A stretch of DNA of 64,000 bases from Alphaproteobacteria bacterium (GCA_024742735.1 JANSXV010000003.1:248001-312000), one strand, 5' to 3'. Positions 26,724 to 35,241 are shown, counted from the first letter of the stretch. Numbers and translations are program-made. Notes: generated by a model from the sequence alone, not told the origin.

Positions 26724-27935
26724 CTACGTCACGGCCTTCTTCGCCAGAAATTGCGGCTGGTCCCACTCTTGGGTCTCGATGACTTCGGCCAGCGCCTCGC
26801 CGGCCTCGAACACGTCTTCGTAAGTGTTGTAGAGCGGGTTGAATCCGAAGCGCATCAGATCCGGCGCGCGGAAATCTCCGATGATGCCACGCGCGATCAG
26901 AGCCTGGACGATGGCGTAACCCTGCTCATGGCGGATCACCACATGGCCGCCGCGCCGCTTGCCCTTTGGCGGACAGGCGGCTTCAAGTCCCAGCACCCCG
27001 GCGCGTTCCAGCAAGACATCGCCCAGCCGCCCGGCCTTGGCCTCCACCTCGGCCATGTCCACGCCCTCATAGGCGTCGACCGCCCCGTCCAGCGCCGACA
27101 ACGCCAGGATGGACGGCGAGGAGGTGCGCCAGCGCGTGATCCCCGGATCGGGCTCATAGGCGTCTTCAAATCCGAAGGGCCGGGCATGGCCGAGCCAGCC
27201 GCTGATCGGGTGCTCCAGCCTGGGCGTCTCCTCGCGGGCGCAATACAGGAAGGCGGGCGCGCCGGGACCTCCTGACAGAAATTTATAACCGCAGCCCACG
27301 GCGTACTTCGCGCCGTCGTCCTTCAGCTTCAGATCCACCAGGCCGGTGGCGTGGGACAGGTCCCAGACGATGGCGAGGCCCCGGTCTTTCGCTTCGGCCT
27401 CATAACCGGCGAAATCGGCGATCTCGGCGGACTTGTAGTGGACCGCGCTCTTGATGAAGACGGTGACGTCTTCAGGCAGCTCCTTCGGCCGCGTGTTCGG
27501 CGCGACCCGGTGCATGGGCGCACCCGTGATCCGGGACAGCCCCTCCATGACGTGATTGTCCGTCGGAAATTCGCCAGCTTCCGCGGCGATGGCGCCGGGC
27601 CGGTCGGCGAGCAGGGCGGCGGCGAGCTTGAACAGGTTGATCGTCACCGTGTCGATGGCGATCACCTCGTCCTCATCCACGCCGATGAGCCGGGAGAGCT
27701 TGGCCCCCAGCGTCAGCGGCAGATCCATCCAGCCCGCATCGTTCCAGGACCGGATCAGGCCTGCCGCCCACTCGGTCTCGGCGGCCTTTTTCAGACGCTC
27801 CAGCGCCTTGATCGGCGGCACGCCGAGCGAGTTGCCGTCGAGATAGATCTCGCCTTCCGGCATGGCGAACAGGGCGCGGCGCGTGCGTAACGGATCGGCC
27901 GCGTCCAGCGCCTTGCAATCGTCCCGGCTCAGCAT
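26724..27935 (-). CDS. kynU: kynureninase
   Basis: A 403-residue PLP enzyme that cleaves kynurenine to anthranilate and alanine (or 3-hydroxykynurenine to 3-hydroxyanthranilate). Family marks are EIYLDGNSLGVPPIKAL, the ITGAPMHRVAP and VHYKSAEIAD regions, WDLSHATGLVDLKLKDDGA, the PLP lysine in GCGYKFLSGGPGAPAF, HPISGWLGHARPFGF and FRAPDLMRFGFNPLYNTYED. It lies four bases after an SDR gene and before an NTF2-like gene, forming a three-gene unit. No tryptophan dioxygenase or formamidase is in this window, so the pathway is incomplete here. Confidence 0.95.
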   Translation of the reverse strand: MLSRDDCKALDAADPLRTRRALFAMPEGEIYLDGNSLGVPPIKALERLKKAAETEWAAGLIRSWNDAGWMDLPLTLGAKLSRLIGVDEDEVIAIDTVTINLFKLAAALLADRPGAIAAEAGEFPTDNHVMEGLSRITGAPMHRVAPNTRPKELPEDVTVFIKSAVHYKSAEIADFAGYEAEAKDRGLAIVWDLSHATGLVDLKLKDDGAKYAVGCGYKFLSGGPGAPAFLYCAREETPRLEHPISGWLGHARPFGFEDAYEPDPGITRWRTSSPSILALSALDGAVDAYEGVDMAEVEAKAGRLGDVLLERAGVLGLEAACPPKGKRRGGHVVIRHEQGYAIVQALIARGIIGDFRAPDLMRFGFNPLYNTYEDVFEAGEALAEVIETQEWDQPQFLAKKAVT

Positions 27936-27939
27936 GGGC

Positions 27940-28719
27940 TCAAAGCGGCCCGCGCGCGGTGATGCCGCCGTCCACGATGTGGCACTGGCCGGTCATGTAG
28001 CTGGAGGCATCGCTGGCGAGATAGTGGATCGCCGCGGCCATGTCCTCGGGCTGACCCACGCGCTGGATGGAGAAGTTGCGCTTCATCATGTCCTCCAGCT
28101 CTGGGTTGGAGGTCAGCGCGGAGGCAAGCTTGGTCTCGGTCAGACCGGGGCAGAGCGCGTTCACGCGCACGCCGAAGGCGCCGCATTCCTGGGCCAGCAC
28201 TTGGGTGACCGAAATCACCGAGGCCTTGGTGATGGAATACACGCCCTGGAAGAAGCCGGGCCGCATGCCGTTGATAGAGGCCACATTGACGATGGAGCCG
28301 GACATTTGCGGCTTCATGAAGGTCTGGATCGCCAGCGAAGACAGGTAGAACACGCCCTTCACATTGACGTCGAACGTCTTGTCCCAGGCCGATTCCGGAC
28401 ACTCGATCGCTTCGCCGAAATGCGGCGAGGTCGCGCCGTTGTTCACAAGGATGTCCAGGCGGCCCTCGGTCTCCTTGATATTGGCGATGGCCGCTTCGCG
28501 GTGCTCGGATTCGCCCAGGTGCAGCACCATGGCGCGCGCCTTGCCGCCTTCGGCCTCGATTTCCTTGGCGACACGGTCGCAGTCGGCGATCTTGCGGCTG
28601 GAGCAGATGACCGTCGCGCCATTGCGCGCCAGGCGCTTGGCGGTCGCTTCCCCGATGCCCCGGCTGGCGCCGGCGACCAGCGCGACCTTGCCTTCCAGCG
28701 ACAGATCCTGTTCGGCCAT
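27940..28719 (-). CDS. SDR family oxidoreductase
   Basis: 259 residues, classical short-chain dehydrogenase. The NAD(P) site is VAGASRGIGEATA near residue 15, then NNGATSPH, the catalytic Ser in VASINGMRPGFFQG, YSITKAS (YxxxK) and CPGLTETKLASAL. The Arg in SSRKIADCDR after strand 2 hints at NADP preference. It is first in a unit with kynureninase and the NTF2-like protein. The substrate may be a pathway intermediate, but many SDRs next to catabolic genes act elsewhere. Confidence 0.9.
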   Translation of the reverse strand: MAEQDLSLEGKVALVAGASRGIGEATAKRLARNGATVICSSRKIADCDRVAKEIEAEGGKARAMVLHLGESEHREAAIANIKETEGRLDILVNNGATSPHFGEAIECPESAWDKTFDVNVKGVFYLSSLAIQTFMKPQMSGSIVNVASINGMRPGFFQGVYSITKASVISVTQVLAQECGAFGVRVNALCPGLTETKLASALTSNPELEDMMKRNFSIQRVGQPEDMAAAIHYLASDASSYMTGQCHIVDGGITARGPL

Positions 28720-28820
28720 GGTTGTTCCTCCCCTTCATGGCGTGATTTTCGTTGGACGGGACCCTAGCGGCGAGGCGCGGCGAAGGCGAGAGGGGAGGTG
28801 TGGTCGAGGGGCGTCATCGA

Positions 28821-28931
28821 CACCCTCACCCTTACCCTCTCCTCTTTGTCCAAGGGGGAGAGGGGGCGGAGACGCCGTACACTTCAAATCCCCCTCTCCC
28901 CTCTTAGAGGGGAGAGGGCCGGGGTGAGGGG
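28821..28931. repeat. CT/GA-rich inverted repeats
   Basis: A near-perfect hairpin CCCTCTCCCCTCT-T-AGAGGGGAGAGGG at 28892-28918 and a weaker one at 28836-28864 are framed by CACCCTCACCC and GGGGTGAGGGGTG. This is a common type of proteobacterial intergenic repeat. It fills most of the 305-bp gap between the SDR and aldehyde dehydrogenase genes; the rest shows nothing coding. Confidence 0.65.
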
Positions 28932-28981
28932 TGAGGCGCCATACGGCTACTCCGCGGCCTGCCGGCCCGTTCGCTGCTTTC

Positions 28982-29002
28982 AATCGACCCACCGGGTCGA
29001 TT
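28982..29002 (-). terminator. hairpin after aldehyde dehydrogenase
   Basis: AATCGACCC-ACC-GGGTCGATT is a perfect 9-bp stem, 23 bases past the ALDH stop on the reverse strand. No clear T-run follows, so it is a possible rather than certain terminator of the GntR-linked operon. Confidence 0.45.
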
Positions 29003-29024
29003 GATCGGCTGCGCCGACCAGCGC

Positions 29025-30446
29025 TCACCCCTCCTCCCGAAAAGCCTCCAGTCCCAAAGGCGCGCCGGTGTTGGCGATCAGCGCCTTGCGGCGGAAGAAG
29101 CGGGTGAGCCCCGCCGCGCCCATGCGCGACGGGCCGAGGCCAGAGGCCTTGAAGCTCTGCTTCTCCGCTTCGTAGAACAGCGCCGTCAGCGCGGCGTCGT
29201 TCAAGGACACCGCGCCGGCGTCGAGCTGGCGGGCGACGCTTTCAGCCTCCTCCAATGTTCCGGCGAACACCGCAGCGGACAGGCCGTAAAGCGTGTCGTT
29301 GGCGAGGCGCACCGCCTCCTCGATCCCGTCATAGGCCATGACCGGCAGGACCGGACCGAAGGTCTCCTCGGTCATGACGGTCATGGAGTGATCGACGCCG
29401 GAAATCACAGTGGGCTTGAGCCACTTGCCGCCGCCATGGGTTTCCACCGTCCCGCCGGTGTGGACCGTCGCGCCCTTGGCCCGCGCGTCTTCGATCTGAC
29501 CGGCGATGATGTCGGCCTGTTTGGCGAAGATGAGCGGTCCGATCTCGCCAGCTTCAATGTCCGGCCAGTTCAGACGCACGGCCTCAGCGGCCGGAACGAG
29601 CTTCTCGAGAAACGCATCGTGGAGGCTGGCGGGCACGTAGATCCGCTCGATGGACTGGCAGGCCTGGCCCGTGGACAGGACCGAGCCGCGCAGGGCCGCC
29701 GTGACGGCGAGATCCAGATCGGCGCTCTCGGTGATGATCAGCGGGTCCTTGCCGCCCAGCTCCAGGAAGGCCGGGATGAGATTGGCCGCCGCCGAGGCCG
29801 CGACCTTCTTGCCGGTCGGGACCGAGCCGGTGAAGCAGACCAGGTCAGAGCGTTCGATGATCGCCTGGCCGGTTTCCCCGCCGCCGGGCGTGAACACCAG
29901 AAGGTCGGACAGGCCGGCCTGATCGATCGTGCGCATGAGCGGCTCGACGAAGCGGGGCGTCACCTCGCTGGGCTTCACGATCACCGCGCAGCCCGCCGCG
30001 AGAGCTGGAATGGCGTCGATCAGCGACAGGGTGAGCGGGAAGTTCCAGGGGCTGATCACGCCGACCACCGGATAGGGCACGTACTGGCCGGTGTGTTTCA
30101 GCTGCGCGTTGGAGCGGCCCTGCATCCAGTCGGCCTTCGGCGCGAGCTGGGGCGCGGACACCGCCCAGCCCCGGATCGACGCGATCGCGCCCTGCACTTC
30201 CAGCATGGCGACGCGCCGACGCCCGGTATCGGCCTCCAGCGCCTTGGCGATGGCGTACTGGTCCGCCTCGATGGCGTCGGCCCAGCGCTTCAGGCGCTCC
30301 ATGCGCGCTTCGATGCTCTCCGCCGCCCAGGCAGGTTGCGCGGCGCGAAGGCGCGCGGCGATCTCGTCCAGCTCGGCCATTGTGGGCGGGGTGATCCAGG
30401 CGTCGGTTTCGCCGGTGCGCGGATTGCGGACGGGAAGGGTCGTCAT
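29025..30446 (-). CDS. NAD(P)-dependent aldehyde dehydrogenase (coniferyl-aldehyde type)
   Basis: About 473 residues. ALDH hallmarks are GVISPWNFPLTLSLIDAIPA (cofactor site), FTGSVPTGKKVA, LELGGKDPLIITESADLDLA (catalytic Glu), STGQACQSIERIYVP (catalytic Cys near 278) and EETFGPVLPVMAY. The shorter N-terminus and C-terminal YEAEKQSFKASGLGPSRMG resemble the coniferyl/fatty aldehyde group. ATG 30446 follows GGAGG at eight bases; the upstream ATG at 30461 overlaps the preceding gene. It is last in an operon after an FAD oxidase and a membrane protein, suggesting alcohol or hydroxy-acid to aldehyde to acid conversion (inference). Confidence 0.9.
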   Translation of the reverse strand: MTTLPVRNPRTGETDAWITPPTMAELDEIAARLRAAQPAWAAESIEARMERLKRWADAIEADQYAIAKALEADTGRRRVAMLEVQGAIASIRGWAVSAPQLAPKADWMQGRSNAQLKHTGQYVPYPVVGVISPWNFPLTLSLIDAIPALAAGCAVIVKPSEVTPRFVEPLMRTIDQAGLSDLLVFTPGGGETGQAIIERSDLVCFTGSVPTGKKVAASAAANLIPAFLELGGKDPLIITESADLDLAVTAALRGSVLSTGQACQSIERIYVPASLHDAFLEKLVPAAEAVRLNWPDIEAGEIGPLIFAKQADIIAGQIEDARAKGATVHTGGTVETHGGGKWLKPTVISGVDHSMTVMTEETFGPVLPVMAYDGIEEAVRLANDTLYGLSAAVFAGTLEEAESVARQLDAGAVSLNDAALTALFYEAEKQSFKASGLGPSRMGAAGLTRFFRRKALIANTGAPLGLEAFREEG

Positions 30447-30450
30447 CAGG

Positions 30451-32049
30451 TCAGCCTCCAAGGCCCAGCGCGCCGGGATTGATCACGCCATGCGGGTCCA
30501 GCGCCGCCTTCACCGATCTTAGCAAGGCCAGCGCCGGCGCGGAGCGGGTTTCACTCAGCGGATAGGTCCGGCCCACCTGGAAGTGCGCCGCGCCATAGCG
30601 GGTGAACACGTCCACGACGGCCTTGCGCGCCTCGGCGACCAGCTGGGTCGCCGCCGGGTCGGCGGGCTTGGGCTTGAGGCCCTTGAGATAGCCGCGCTCC
30701 ACGCTCTCCTCGTGCAGGGCGAACAATTCGTCCGGCCACAGAAAGACCGGCTCGATAAGATAGCCGGTGGTCCCCAGCGTGGTGATGAGGGTCCCCGTGG
30801 TCACGTCGTGGGCCTTGAAGCGATCGGCGTAGGTTTCAAGCAGCGCCTCGATCCCCGCCCAGCAGGCCGGACCGTCGGACATGGCGACGATGCCGTGGAC
30901 CGGGACCCAGCGCTCGGCGTTCGGCCCGATCATGTTGTTGAGCGGGGTGAACGGATTGGCGCGGATGACCTTGGGAATGGTCGGCTCCACGCTCCTGCCG
31001 CCTTCAGCCTCGGCGAGCCTGCGCAGTTTCGCATAGGCCTCGTCCACGCCCGCTTTCGAATGGCCTTCTGTGACGAAGTGCAGGTTGAAGTCGGCGTGAT
31101 CCAGGAAGGACCGGCCGGCCAGCGCCATCTTCGCGCCCTCGGTCACGCCCTTGATCAAATTCTTCTGGCCGGTGACCACCTTGGCCAGCATCCCGGCGTC
31201 GCTCATGAGCGAGGCGCGCTTCATGCGCACGGCGGTGAGACCGGGATCAAAGCCGAACAGCTCGCAGGCGAGATTGCTCCGGCCCATGGCCGCCATGGCG
31301 CGCGCGCAGGCGTCCCGGTCGGAGAAGGAAAAGCTGCCCCAGCGCTCGTAATCGGGCGCGGGGATCAGCTTCAAAGTGACCTCCAGCTTGACCCCCAGCG
31401 CCCCCGCGTCGCCGCAGAAAAGGCCGGTCAGGTCCGGCCCGTAATGGCGGAAGAAGGGCTTGGCGGGACCATTCGGCGTCTCACCGCCCGCCGTTCCGGT
31501 GCGCAGGATCGAGCCGTCCGGCAGCACAACGGCGACGGACAGAACGCTGTCCGCCGTCGGTCCATGGGTTCCCGCGCCGAAGAAGGCATTGTTCTGGCTG
31601 ACCCCGCCGCCGATGGTGGAGGAAATGCCCGACAGCGGCCCCCAGAAGGGCGGCCGCAGGCCGGTTCCAGCCAGCGCCTCATGCAGGGTCTTCCAGGTGC
31701 ACCCGGCTTCTACGCGCACATACATGTCGGCGGCGTTGATCTCGATGACCTTGTCCAGGCGGGCGGTGTCCAGGCACACCCCGCCGGGGGTCTCGGCCAA
31801 ATAACCGGCCGTGTAGCTCATCCCACCGCCGCGCGGGTAGATCGGCGTTCGCGCATCAGCGCAAAGACGCACCGCTTCAGCCGCGCTTTCCAGCGTCACC
31901 GGGCTGATGACGGCGTCGATCTCCGCGCCCTTCATCCAGACGTCCTGGCTGTACAGCGCGCGGGCGTCCGCGCCATCGGCGACGTTGTCGCGGCCGAGCG
32001 CCTGGATGAGACGGTCGAGCAGGTCCGGAGCGAGGGCGGCGTCGGCCAT
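30451..32049 (-). CDS. FAD-linked oxidase (GlcD/VAO-type)
   Basis: A 532-residue flavoprotein of the PCMH/VAO family. The FAD-binding N-terminal half shows PIYPRGGGMSYTAGY, CLDTARLDKVIEIN, VRVEAGCTWKTLHEAL and GISSTIGGGVSQNNAFFGAG. The substrate domain covers about residues 240-500, and the C-terminus LDPHGVINPGALGLGG has the typical LDPxGxxNPG motif. Such enzymes oxidise hydroxy acids or phenolic alcohols. It sits between a membrane protein (upstream, nine bases) and an aldehyde dehydrogenase (downstream), so its electrons may enter the membrane chain through that partner (inference). Substrate unknown. Confidence 0.9.
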   Translation of the reverse strand: MADAALAPDLLDRLIQALGRDNVADGADARALYSQDVWMKGAEIDAVISPVTLESAAEAVRLCADARTPIYPRGGGMSYTAGYLAETPGGVCLDTARLDKVIEINAADMYVRVEAGCTWKTLHEALAGTGLRPPFWGPLSGISSTIGGGVSQNNAFFGAGTHGPTADSVLSVAVVLPDGSILRTGTAGGETPNGPAKPFFRHYGPDLTGLFCGDAGALGVKLEVTLKLIPAPDYERWGSFSFSDRDACARAMAAMGRSNLACELFGFDPGLTAVRMKRASLMSDAGMLAKVVTGQKNLIKGVTEGAKMALAGRSFLDHADFNLHFVTEGHSKAGVDEAYAKLRRLAEAEGGRSVEPTIPKVIRANPFTPLNNMIGPNAERWVPVHGIVAMSDGPACWAGIEALLETYADRFKAHDVTTGTLITTLGTTGYLIEPVFLWPDELFALHEESVERGYLKGLKPKPADPAATQLVAEARKAVVDVFTRYGAAHFQVGRTYPLSETRSAPALALLRSVKAALDPHGVINPGALGLGG

Positions 32050-32058
32050 GAAGGTCTC

Positions 32059-32715
32059 CTAGAAGCTTGCCGGCGTCCACACGCCGAGGGCCGCGGCAGC
32101 CAGCAGCGCCGCCCAGATCGCGATGACATAGCGCTTGGCGTGGGCCAGCGTGCCCGCGATCACGATGTTCACCTCCACTGTCTCCTGGCCCACCCGCAGC
32201 TTGGCGAAGGCCGGGCCGAAGGGTTTCAGCGCCCGGCGGATCATCAGGCCGCAGGCGATGGCGAAGGCCAGGAGCAGCAGCTTCAGAACGATGAAGAGCG
32301 GCAAATCCCAGTCACCGCGCAGACCGGTCAGTCCAGCAGCGACCAGCGCACCCATGGCCAGCCAGCGCACGCCGGTATCGAACCGTCCCGCCAGGGCATG
32401 CGGCCCGGCCTTCAGGTGCACCAGCCAGGCGGCCAGCGCCCAGAGCGCCGCGAACGCGAAGGCCGGCGCGGCCCAGATCGGGTCGACGGCCAGCCATCCG
32501 CGCGAGATCGCCAGGGCGAAGCCGGTGGGGAAGGCGAAGATCAGGCCCATGCGCGGGGCCATGTCCACAGTCATCAGAATATTCGCAGCCGTCGCGCGGG
32601 CGGTCGGGCCGCGCCGGGAATCGGCGAGCAGGCGGCTGGCGTAGAACGCCCCCAGATCTCCGCCCAGCCAGTAGACGAAGACCAGGAGATGCAGCAGCAG
32701 AAACAGACCGTCCAA
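32059..32715 (-). CDS. multi-pass membrane protein, possible electron-transfer partner
   Basis: About 218 residues with six hydrophobic segments. TM1 (LLLHLLVFVYWLGGDLGAF) carries a conserved-looking His, and other His residues occur at WLVHLKAGPHAL and LAHAKRY. No named family recognised; the layout recalls small heme or copper membrane proteins such as CopD-like or b561-like ones. TTG 32715 is the likely start because AGGGAGG precedes it by seven bases; ATG 32748 has no comparable site. It is first in the operon with FAD oxidase and ALDH, downstream of the GntR gene. A role in passing electrons to the respiratory chain is inference. Confidence 0.7.
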   Translation of the reverse strand: MDGLFLLLHLLVFVYWLGGDLGAFYASRLLADSRRGPTARATAANILMTVDMAPRMGLIFAFPTGFALAISRGWLAVDPIWAAPAFAFAALWALAAWLVHLKAGPHALAGRFDTGVRWLAMGALVAAGLTGLRGDWDLPLFIVLKLLLLAFAIACGLMIRRALKPFGPAFAKLRVGQETVEVNIVIAGTLAHAKRYVIAIWAALLAAAALGVWTPASF

Positions 32716-32781
32716 ACCCGACCCTCCCTGGACCGATCCGATCCACAAGACCTTGCCCGCAAAGCCTTACGGGCTACAAAT

Positions 32782-32797
32782 GGTATAGTTATATATC
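32782..32797. promoter_or_regulatory. candidate operator GnTATA-N4-TATAnC (copy 2)
   Basis: GGTATAGTTATATATC lies between the GntR gene and the membrane protein-FAD oxidase-ALDH operon, about 67 bases before the first start. It matches copy 1 at 22907-22922 on the opposite strand. HutC-type GntR proteins often bind AT-rich palindromes like this, so binding by the adjacent GntR is inferred. Confidence 0.45.
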
Positions 32798-32846
32798 TTT
32801 TGTTCGGGAAGGAAGGGCTATGGCCGCGACGCAAGGCCCCGGCCGG

Positions 32847-33689
32847 TCAGGCGAGATCAGCGGCCCCCCAGGCGCCGCCCTCGCTGTCCTTACGCACCAT
32901 GCGCATCTGGTAGCGGAAACGCTCGGGCCGGTAGAAGGCGATGATATGCTGCACGGCGCGTCCGTCCGGGCCACGCATGATGCGCTTGATCTTCAAGAGC
33001 GGCGAGCCGGGCGAAACCTTCAGGGCGGCGGCCACTTGAGGATCGGCGGCGACGGCGGTCAGCGTCTGGTCGGCCTCAACCGCTTCGGCCCCGGCTCGGC
33101 GCAGCAGTTCCAGCATGGGCTGGGTCTGCAGGTCCTCACGGGTGTAGCGCGCGGCGATCTCTCCAGGCACGTGGGTGATGAGGTAGGAGAAGGTGTCGCC
33201 TTCAAGACTGCGCAGTCGGATCGCCTTCTGCAGCGGCGCGCCGGGTTCGATGGCCATGTCCACGGCGATGTCCTCGTCCGCCTCCAGATCCTCGACTTCC
33301 AGAAGCTGGACGTCGGTGGCGAGCCCCATGCGTTTGAGCGCATCGAACAGCGTGTCGAAGCGGCCCTCCACGATGGGCACGCCGGTATTGTGGGTGACGA
33401 CCGTGCCGCGCCCGCGATGACGGGTGACGAAGCCGTGGGCGGCGAGCTCGTTCATGGCCCGCTTCACGGTGATGCGCGAGACGTCGAACAGGCGCGTCAG
33501 CTCCTGCTCGCCGGGCAGGATGGCGCCGGCGGGAAAGGCGCCGTCGCGGATCCGGTCTCTGAGCACCAGGAAGATCTGGTGATAGAGCGGCGTCGGCAGC
33601 GTTTCATCGATAAGGTCCGGCGAAAGCTTCGCTCCGCTGGACGCTTCGCCAGTCTTGGGCCGGGTCATGGGCGTCTTCAATTCGTTCAT
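32847..33689 (-). CDS. GntR family regulator, HutC/UTRA type
   Basis: 280 residues. After a 30-residue variable tail comes the winged helix (PLYHQIFLVLRDRIRDGAF, LPGEQELTRLFDVSRITVKR) with HRGRGTVV at its end. A UTRA effector domain follows (about 120-265): FDTLFDALKRMGLA, AIRLRSLEGDTFSYLITHV and RIMRGPDGRAVQHIIAFYRP. It is upstream of the FAD oxidase operon in the same direction and divergent from the nitrilase-fold gene, so it may control both. The candidate operator lies just past its stop. Acyl or hydroxy-acid effectors are typical for the subfamily; here unknown. Confidence 0.9.
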   Translation of the reverse strand: MNELKTPMTRPKTGEASSGAKLSPDLIDETLPTPLYHQIFLVLRDRIRDGAFPAGAILPGEQELTRLFDVSRITVKRAMNELAAHGFVTRHRGRGTVVTHNTGVPIVEGRFDTLFDALKRMGLATDVQLLEVEDLEADEDIAVDMAIEPGAPLQKAIRLRSLEGDTFSYLITHVPGEIAARYTREDLQTQPMLELLRRAGAEAVEADQTLTAVAADPQVAAALKVSPGSPLLKIKRIMRGPDGRAVQHIIAFYRPERFRYQMRMVRKDSEGGAWGAADLA

Positions 33690-33754
33690 GCGAGCCCGTC
33701 CTGTTTAGCCTAATTCGTTTCCATGACCAGCATTGCGTCGAACGGAGCCCGACC

Positions 33755-34804
33755 ATGACCGACACGCCCGCGCCCGCCTACACCGCCCTCGCCCTGCAAT
33801 CGCTCTGCGAGGCGGTGAACCCCTGCAAGAGCCCTGAGGAGGCGCGTGCGAAGATGATGGCCGGAATTGCGCGCATCCGCGCGGAGATCGCCAGCTCCAT
33901 CGCCTTCATCGGGCCGGAGGTGAAGCTGGTCGTCCTGCCTGAATATGCGCTGACCGGCTTTCCCATGGGTGAAAGCGCGCAGGAGTGGAAAGCCAAGGCC
34001 GCCATCGACGCCGACGGGCCGGAGTTCGAGGCGCTGGCGAAGATCGCGTCTGACTTCGGCGTTCACCTGGCCTGGAACGGCTATGAGACCGATCCGCACT
34101 TTCCCGAGCTGTACTTCCAGGGCTGCGTGGTGATCGATCCGTCCGGCAAGCAGGTTCTGCGCTACCGCCGGCTCATCTCCATGTATGCGCCCAGCCCCTA
34201 CGATGTGCTGGACCGGTATCTCGACGCCTATGGCGAGGACGCGCTGTTCCCGGTGGCCGACACCGCTGTCGGGCGGCTCTCCGCCATCGCGAGCGAGGAG
34301 ATTCTCTACCCCGAGATCGCCCGCCTCCACGCGGTGAAGGGCGCGGAGGTGTTCGTCCACTCCAGCTCGGAAGTCTCAAGCCCGCTGGCGACGCCGAAAA
34401 ACATCGCCAAGCAGGCCCGCGCCATCGAGAATCTGGCCTATGTGGTCTCGGCCAATACCGGCGGCATGACCGGAACGCCCATCCCTCAGGCCAGCGCCGA
34501 CCGGGGCTCCAAGATCGTCGATCCGCGCGGGATCATCCTGGCCGAGGCCGCCAGCGGTCCGTCCATGTGCGCGTTCGCCGAGGTCGATATCGCCCAGGTC
34601 CGTCGGCTGCGCCGCAAGACCGCCATGGGCAATCTGCTCGCCCGCCAGCCCATGGCGCTCTACGCCCGCGAGTACGCCAGAGCCGACATCCACCCCGAAG
34701 GCAGCCTTATGAAGGACGGCGAAGTCCAGACACCGGCCAAAAGCTTCTATCGCGACCGGCAGACCGCCGTGATCGAGGCGCTGGCCAAGCGCGGCGTGAT
34801 CTAG
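33755..34804 (+). CDS. nitrilase-fold protein with replaced catalytic residues
   Basis: A 349-residue carbon-nitrogen hydrolase-superfamily protein. The fold is clear: LVVLPEYALTGFPMGES with the first catalytic Glu (about residue 63), GCVVIDPSGKQVLRYRRL, then ASEEILYPEIARLHAVKGAE and ENLAYVVSANTGG. The Lys of the usual YRK motif is Arg (about 139). The nucleophile Cys six residues before the conserved Pro-Glu is Ser (about 180, codon AGC). The classic Glu-Lys-Cys triad is therefore incomplete, so it may be inactive, use Ser, or bind a ligand. It is divergent from the GntR regulator. Substrate unknown. Confidence 0.85.
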   Translation: MTDTPAPAYTALALQSLCEAVNPCKSPEEARAKMMAGIARIRAEIASSIAFIGPEVKLVVLPEYALTGFPMGESAQEWKAKAAIDADGPEFEALAKIASDFGVHLAWNGYETDPHFPELYFQGCVVIDPSGKQVLRYRRLISMYAPSPYDVLDRYLDAYGEDALFPVADTAVGRLSAIASEEILYPEIARLHAVKGAEVFVHSSSEVSSPLATPKNIAKQARAIENLAYVVSANTGGMTGTPIPQASADRGSKIVDPRGIILAEAASGPSMCAFAEVDIAQVRRLRRKTAMGNLLARQPMALYAREYARADIHPEGSLMKDGEVQTPAKSFYRDRQTAVIEALAKRGVI

Positions 34805-35241
34805 GGTTCCCACACGGCGTGCTGCACGCCGCCGAGGATGTAAATCGCGAACTCGCCCTGCCCTGCGATTTCAGTCGCGTTCATCGCGACCTCTGCGCCG
34901 GCGCTTTCGGCGGCGGCGATGGCGGCCGCGATATCATCGACCCTCATATATGGCCGCACGATGGGCTGTTCCTGATCGCTGAGAGGGCCGCGAACACCGA
35001 TCCGACCGCCATTATCAAGGGTCGTCGTCCTGGCGCCGCCGAGCTCGGGCTGAGGCTCGGTGAAGCTGACGCCATGCTGGGCCGCCAGCGCCGCGCAGGT
35101 CGCCTCAACGTCGCTCGTAACGATCTCAAGATAGTAGATCGACGCGCCCGGCGGACCGGCTGGCGCATCGTCTTGCGCGGTGGCCGGGTGGGTGATCGCC
35201 AGCGCGGCGATGGTTGCGCCAAGGACGAGCAGCAGTCTCAT
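34801..35241 (-). CDS. exported VOC/glyoxalase-fold protein
   Basis: 146 residues. The signal peptide MRLLLVLGATIAALAITHPA ends near Ala-Gln. The mature part has the paired beta-alpha-beta units of the VOC fold: IYYLEIVTSDVEATCAALAA, the glycine-rich GGARTTTLDNGGRIGVRGPL, then MRVDDIAAAIAAAESAGAEV and GEFAIYILGGVQHAVWE. VOC proteins are mostly cytoplasmic, so export is unusual. It is divergent from the ArsR-VOC pair across a 20-bp palindrome and overlaps the nitrilase-fold stop by four bases (convergent). Confidence 0.8.
   Translation of the reverse strand: MRLLLVLGATIAALAITHPATAQDDAPAGPPGASIYYLEIVTSDVEATCAALAAQHGVSFTEPQPELGGARTTTLDNGGRIGVRGPLSDQEQPIVRPYMRVDDIAAAIAAAESAGAEVAMNATEIAGQGEFAIYILGGVQHAVWEP

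Noticed and set aside
30583-32913. 776-codon forward frame
   Set aside because: Shadow of the FAD oxidase and membrane protein genes; composition is Arg/Gly/His-rich as expected for high-GC antisense.
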